64,000 nt of DNA from Tetranychus cinnabarinus (Eukaryota; Arthropoda; Arachnida; Trombidiformes; Tetranychidae). The position numbers and the translations under genes were made by a program. The DNA is taken from positions 1,116,001 to 1,180,000 of the forward strand of contig WHVY01000003.1 of the NCBI GenBank assembly GCA_022266195.1, in the 5' to 3' direction. Below, in pieces: positions 58,855 through 64,000 of the stretch. Position 1 is the stretch's first letter. Each line of letters starts with the position of its first letter. The notes beneath the pieces were generated by a model. It was not told the DNA's origin, did no database searches, and saw only the letters and a list, made by a program, of their open reading frames with translations.

Positions 58855-60963
58855 TCAAGAAATTTCAACAGATCCATAGTTAATAATCGTAAATTCATAT
58901 TCTTCAATAATTTCTCGAAGTATCTCAATATTATCTTCATCTGTCATCTCGAGTTCTGCGATTGGAATTAATTTGATTCTATTTAAAATAGATTGCAAAT
59001 ATTTAAGTTGAATTTTTTCATGTTTCACAGATTCCAGATCAGCTTCTTTGTCCTTGATTTGAATTTTAAGATTTTTGATTTGTGAATTGACTGTTTCCAT
59101 GAATTCATCTTTCACCTTCAATCCAATGGAATCTATTTTCTTAGTGAAAGGTCCATTTGCCGAGAAACTAAATGTAACTCGACGATTTGGTCTCAATAAG
59201 TCAAGTAGTTTAACCACAATCTCAGCAGCATACATGTATTCATTAACAGCTTGTTCTATGAGTCTATTGCATTTATCTGCAGGAGTAAGATCACATCGAA
59301 TAATCCTGAATAAATAAATAGATCGTTTCATCATGGACATTGCTCTTTCAAATACAATTAGTTGACCTCTATTTGTGACTTTACGATTGAGTTCACTGAT
59401 TAAACTGTCAAATCTATTCGTCAATTGATCTCTCAAGGCCCATCTTCTTTTATAATCTGGTCGCTGTGAATGCAAGATCTTATAAATTTCCTGGAATTTG
59501 TATGGCTTTTCTGGCTTGAAACGATCAAATCTGTACTCTAAAGTTTCTCTATCATGATGTATCTTTTGTTTCGTCATAAGGAAACGATCAGCCAAGTCTA
59601 ATGATATTTTGTACGATTCGTCTTGTTTGAAACTAGCATCTAGTGCAGCTTCAATAAGCCATTGCAATTCACCCAAATAGTAATGCAGATCCCATGGTTT
59701 GCGATACTGAAAAGGATTCCAATCTAATGATTCCATGTACTTATAATATTCAATTATATGAAAATAAACAATAAAAAGGGCATTATAAGGTTTTGCATAG
59801 ATTTCTTCATAGACTGGATCATCTCGGATAAAATTTGGAGGAACATCAACTCTTGGCTTATTCCCAGGTTTGTAACTGAATGTTAAGTAGTAGGCTTGAT
59901 TGTACACTTTTCTGAATGCAGCATCTAAATGTATAGCGTCAGTTGCTACGTTTTTTAGGCCCAATATTACGAATGAAGATTCCAAATCGTCTTCAAATGA
60001 GTTGAACTTTTTCAATGATTTTAAAATTGTATTCAATCTTCGCAAAGCGCTACTTCGACACATCGCATCTGTTATATTAACACAATCCCTTTTAATCCAA
60101 TAAGTTTTCACAGTTTCTAAGAATTCACAAACATCGGGAGAAGCATCACGGCCTTTCTCATTTATCACATTGAAAATTTCATCACTTTCATTTAAAGAAT
60201 CTTTGAAAGTTGATATTTGAATCAATCCATAAACGTCTTTGATTAATCGTTGACATTTTCTCAAAATTTCACAAATCTTGTCGATCTCATTGGATTTAGA
60301 TGATTTTGACTTTTTCTTGGATGAAGATGTTGTAGTTACCAATGATGAAGAGGTTATTTGATCATTTAATGTCTTCAACTTATCGAGATAAGATGTCAAA
60401 ATAACTTTTTTCATTTCATTTGTTTTAGAAGATTCTTTGATAATTCCTAATTCACTTTGAGCAAGTTCAATAAACAAGATAGCTCTATCATGTATGTCAT
60501 CAGTTGGATGGGTTTTTAATGATTGTTTAAAATAATCAGGATCCAGAATGGCAACCAAGTCATATGGAGATTTAGCATTGTTATTTAGCGAATCAATAGT
60601 TTCATTACAATTTTTAACAATATGTTCCAACCGCGTTCTTAGTTTCCTATCTATTTGTAGTCCATTGTAGAGTCTAGATTGCATATCAGCAGCATTGCAC
60701 CTCTCATAATTATTGTTCAACAATTTCAACGAATCCAGCGTTTCACTGATAACTGACAATTTAGTTCTTTCAATAACAGCATCTCTGTCACTAGAAAATG
60801 GATAATCCTCTTTGGCATCAATTGACAATTCTTTTAAATTGGATGACAGAAGTAATTGTTCAAGTGAATTGATTGAATCACTCAGTAAAACTGATAATTC
60901 GGACCATTTTTTAGGTAAAACTCCGTAGTTTAATAAATTAGTAATACTCGTTGGGCACTCCAT
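58855..60963 (-). CDS. Tandem family member D, unknown (702 aa)
   Basis: Intact frame of 702 residues from MECPTSITNLLNYGVL to NYGSVEIS, with the same regions as copy A: the Ser/Lys linker, DPVYEEIYAKPYNALFIVY, DWNPFQYRKPW and the conserved C-terminal VTFSFSANGPFTKK. Its promoter region and N-terminus are closest to copy B. A TATATATA box (60991-61000) is 28-37 bp upstream of the ATG. No signal peptide, membrane segment or known domain. Function unknown. Confidence 0.8.
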   Translation of the reverse strand: MECPTSITNLLNYGVLPKKWSELSVLLSDSINSLEQLLLSSNLKELSIDAKEDYPFSSDRDAVIERTKLSVISETLDSLKLLNNNYERCNAADMQSRLYNGLQIDRKLRTRLEHIVKNCNETIDSLNNNAKSPYDLVAILDPDYFKQSLKTHPTDDIHDRAILFIELAQSELGIIKESSKTNEMKKVILTSYLDKLKTLNDQITSSSLVTTTSSSKKKSKSSKSNEIDKICEILRKCQRLIKDVYGLIQISTFKDSLNESDEIFNVINEKGRDASPDVCEFLETVKTYWIKRDCVNITDAMCRSSALRRLNTILKSLKKFNSFEDDLESSFVILGLKNVATDAIHLDAAFRKVYNQAYYLTFSYKPGNKPRVDVPPNFIRDDPVYEEIYAKPYNALFIVYFHIIEYYKYMESLDWNPFQYRKPWDLHYYLGELQWLIEAALDASFKQDESYKISLDLADRFLMTKQKIHHDRETLEYRFDRFKPEKPYKFQEIYKILHSQRPDYKRRWALRDQLTNRFDSLISELNRKVTNRGQLIVFERAMSMMKRSIYLFRIIRCDLTPADKCNRLIEQAVNEYMYAAEIVVKLLDLLRPNRRVTFSFSANGPFTKKIDSIGLKVKDEFMETVNSQIKNLKIQIKDKEADLESVKHEKIQLKYLQSILNRIKLIPIAELEMTDEDNIEILREIIEEYEFTIINYGSVEIS

Positions 60964-61000
60964 CTTTCTTGTGTTTGATACCAAGTGATGAATATATATA

Positions 61001-61494
61001 CACTATACAAATCACAACATACAAATACAATATCACAATATCTTATTCTATGACATTTAAATACACCAAGAATGGTGTAAAGTTGTTATGATATTACATC
61101 ATGTGTTGTATTGAACTGAATAAGCACAGCATTTCATATTGAATGAGTTTATGTTGCATACAAATCTAGAAGCGCGCAATTTGATTTCAAAAAATCATCT
61201 CTTTTTTTATTTTTAATATTAATTAATTTAATATTCTTGAATTTGGACAGCAATGATTGCAAGTTTGACAACAACAATAAATCTTTCTTGATTAAAATCA
61301 AATTAAATCCATCCATACTTCCCAAAAGTTGATTGATATCATTGGCGTTTATCATTATTGACTCAGTCATCACTAGCAAAGAGTGGCAACGGGTGGGGCA
61401 ATAGGTCTTTAGGTTATTATGCTGACCAAATCTTTGAGAAGTGGCATAAATATCATTAAAATTATCCGCACGTATCTCTACTTCTTAAGCCTCG
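61001..61494. other. Upstream region of copy D
   Basis: The first 200 bp match the upstream region of copy B, including the inverted-repeat-like CACCAAGAATGGTG near 61062. No gene. Confidence 0.5.
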
Positions 61495-62395
61495 TTTCAA
61501 CATGACATTGCTCTTTCAAAAACAATGTTCAGCAACTTTACGACTAAATTTATGGATTAATTGACTTAAGATTAAAAAGGGAACCGCGCGAGCTGTCAAT
61601 TGCCGAATGGATTGAAACATAGCTCATCGTTTCGAGCATAATTGGTTTTTAAAAAGAGAAATGCAGTTTCTCTGTTATTTGTTGCAATATTTCGCTTTGA
61701 TACTAAAAGAGCGAGCTAGAGAAATGACACCCAGAGCCCAATAAAAACACATAAATATTATCATCAACTTTAATAATACAAAATCTAATAAAATCTAATT
61801 TAACAATAAAAATAGATTCTATTTAGTTGTCCATCTCGGTGAAACATAACATAGCATTCATCAATGTAATTGTAACCATTGTAAAATGTAGCTTGTCAGA
61901 CTTTCGTCGACATTTTTGTACTTTAAACTTTGGTGTTAAGACAAATATGATTTGGATTCGAAAATTATAAGTCCGATGGACTCATAATTAAATTAATGAT
62001 AATGTAGTTTTCAAACACTACTCTCGCATTAAAACGAAAATAAGAGTTGCCCACAAATACGATGTTCACTTTTTCAATATCAATGAGCTATGTTTCATTC
62101 AACTCGGCGATTGACAGTTAGTGAGGTTCCTTGTAAGATTATTTCAAATGCAAAATGTAAAGCATTTTTAGCAAGACTTCAGTTTCTTTTCGAAACTGAA
62201 AGCTCCATAGCTAGGATTCCAAGCTAATAATTCCATGTATTGATAATAAATTTAAATGAATGTACCAACCCAACAAACCATCAAAGGTTTTCCTAATATT
62301 TCATCATAGACCGGATCATCTCGAGCAAAATTTTCCCGAATATCCATATACTCTTGATTTCGGTAAAGCATTGAATGTTAGGTCACAGTAGAGTT
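61495..62395 (-). pseudogene. Tandem family remnant E
   Basis: Two decayed blocks on the minus strand match the family: about 61495-61545 (ACATTGCTCTTTCAAA region of copy D, near 59335) and about 62200-62395 (matching 59700-59880, the FHIIEYYKYMESLDW region). The sequence between them shows no similarity. Many stops and frame changes. Confidence 0.75.
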
Positions 62396-62585
62396 GTTCA
62401 AACATGAGTATAACATACAATTCACAACATAGAAACAATAAATTAAATAAAAAATGGGTATAAAGTTTTGTGATATGCATTAAATGATCATTCATCTTGA
62501 AACAGAGTTACAATAGTCTAGTGAGTTCAATCTATTGGCAAAATTGTGATTTTCACCAAATGATATGTAATTTTGCCTTCATGGC

Positions 62586-64000
62586 TCAAAACATTGTATC
62601 TGAGTTCGAAGCTCGCGGACAAATTAGTTTTTCCCAATTTTTTGTCATCAAGCTGTGAAGTCTATCGTAATGATTCCGCATTTTGATCACTGTTGATTTC
62701 AAACCGATCCATTCAGCTTCATCGAAAGCAGCAAGATATTCCTGGTAATCCTCCTGTGTAGCGATGAAAGGTATTTAAATATTAATATTTATCTAAACCA
62801 TAAACATACAATACGTAGCTTGACACAGCCTATTTAATCAAACTGATACTTACGATGAATGGATACTTTTCAATTTTCTTGACGATTCCTGCGCGCGTAT
62901 TGTGATATCTTATCATACTGTTATAGTAAATTAATCCGTCACTCAAAGCAAATCGCACTTCTGCCAAAATTTCCTCCTGGATTGTATAAAAAGTACGTTT
63001 TTGAATAATAATGAAAAAGGTATAAAATATTTAATAAACGCCACAAAGAAGATCTAAAAATGCAAGGAAAAGGTTTACTAACCTGAACTGAAACTCCAAA
63101 ATTATTACCATCTTCAATTTTAGGCATCAACAACTGAATCCATAATTTTATCTGATGAAGCGAACGAAAATCGACAAATTACGAGCTTATCAAAATACAA
63201 AAGAAAGATATTTGTCGTTCAAAATGAAACTTACCAAATTTAGATCTTCGATGAACTCTTTCATTTTTGGCTTCATCAGATTGCTGATGGTTTTAATTTT
63301 ATTATTTACAGGGAAAATGATGACTTGTTTGTGGTCAGTCTCTTCTTGACTTTCTGTAGATTCGATGGAAGCCGCTTTTATTTCTTTTCCTTTCGATGTT
63401 GTGGTGGTCGCATTATCTTTTACAGTGTCCTGATTCATATGCAAATCATTTGGAAGACCAACACGAGATTGTAGAATAATTATTTCTTGGTTTATTCCTT
63501 TGATATATTTCTCATCAAAATATTCCTCCTGGTAGCACAGAGATAATATCAAAATTAGTATTTCAAAATTATGATTGCTTTGTTGAGCATTGAACTCCTG
63601 GCTGTAAACATGTGGTGACTAAATAAAGCTAAACATGTTAAATCCCAAAAGGTACTCACCGAAAGGAAATCATTGAGAGCTAGTACTTTCCGGGGAAAGT
63701 CTTCCTTGATAAGCTTTTGAACTTTACTGTTAACTTGATCATGCCATTCAGATAACTATGAAAAAAAATAACTGAATTAAGTTTTATAAATAAAACAAAA
63801 CAATCTTCTTTGATGAGTTTCAACTTTCTCCTTGCTTGATCAATCAACTTAACTTGTTAAAAACAGAAACAGAAAAGTCAAGTCTCAATTTGATTGAGTG
63901 TGAGACACCCAAGAAAAAACACCGAAACAAAACGAATTTTCGAGACAGAATAAACATAATATCTGATATAATTTGTAGATACCTGAGGCACAACGGGAAT
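62586..64000 (-). CDS. PSME3: Proteasome activator PA28-gamma (PSME3), partial
   Basis: Six exons are visible on the minus strand: 64000-63983 (continues beyond the window), 63755-63660, 63528-63235, 63151-63083, 62976-62854 and 62753-62586. All introns obey GT-AG and the frame is continuous. The sequence IKLWIQLLMPKIEDGNNFGVSVQ is split over lines of the genome as one exon and is the hallmark activation-loop region of PA28; EYLAAFDEAEW, MRNHYDRLH and the C-terminal SSN-like ASNSDTMF end agree with the gamma type. PA28-gamma forms a nuclear heptameric ring that opens the 20S proteasome without ATP or ubiquitin. The homologue-specific loop (about residues in the 63528-63235 exon, Thr/Ser/Lys-rich) is long. 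The N-terminus lies outside the window. Confidence 0.93.

Overview
The window is metazoan nuclear DNA, AT-rich, with compact genes and short introns of about 55-110 bp. Host genes recognised by sequence include the spliceosomal helicase DHX16/Prp2, a Brachyury-like T-box gene in two copies, Spt4, an Hsp110-type chaperone, GPALPP1, the mitochondrial oligoribonuclease REXO2 and the proteasome activator PA28-gamma (PSME3). A small-genome arthropod such as an acariform mite fits, but the exact lineage is inference.

Layout. 1-3.4 kb: a small secreted-protein gene and intergenic DNA. 3.5-13.9 kb: DHX16, then a large palindrome whose near-identical 1.7-kb arms each carry a complete three-exon T-box gene. 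The 4.2-kb spacer holds a BBS1 fragment, and beyond the outer arm lies a decayed DHX16 piece. 15.4-25.9 kb: Spt4, Hsp110 (with a perfect four-unit heat-shock element upstream), two broken GPALPP1 copies followed by the intact gene, and REXO2. 26.6-62.4 kb: a tandem, apparently lineage-restricted family of about 700-aa proteins. Copies A and D are intact, B has one internal stop, C is split by a 535-bp MITE, and a remnant E follows. 62.6-64.0 kb: PSME3, running off the right edge.

Between family copies B and C sits a nested insertion. A pogo/Tigger-like transposon (32426-55381) has perfect 25-bp terminal inverted repeats, TA duplications and its own transposase. It is split by a 21.6-kb Polinton/Maverick (adintovirus-like provirus, 33741-55319) that begins and ends with AGTAGT-type termini next to a CTAAT(A) duplication. 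The Polinton has an apparently complete morphogenesis and replication set with no visible breaks: protein-primed family B polymerase, retrovirus-type integrase with chromodomain, A32-type packaging ATPase, adenain-like protease, probable major capsid and penton proteins, and small core/membrane proteins.

The accessory genes are the most interesting part. The Polinton encodes a two-repeat TATA-binding protein core that keeps all four DNA-kinking phenylalanines. TATA boxes lie just upstream of most of its own transcription units, often inside the end of the preceding gene. It also has a probable PC4-like cofactor, a possible TAZ-type zinc-binding protein, two BIR/RING inhibitor-of-apoptosis homologues, a probable BTB/T1 (KCTD-like) adaptor, and an intact dUTPase next to a degenerate dUTPase paralogue. 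The leftward morphogenesis genes lie in TATA-headed groups with stop/start overlaps. Many rightward genes have a good 3' splice site just before their ATG, and a promoter plus a nearly ATG-free leader ending in a GTAAGT donor lies near the left end, which suggests adenovirus-like expression by alternative splicing from a common leader. All functional statements are read from the sequence and family knowledge; no database search was run.
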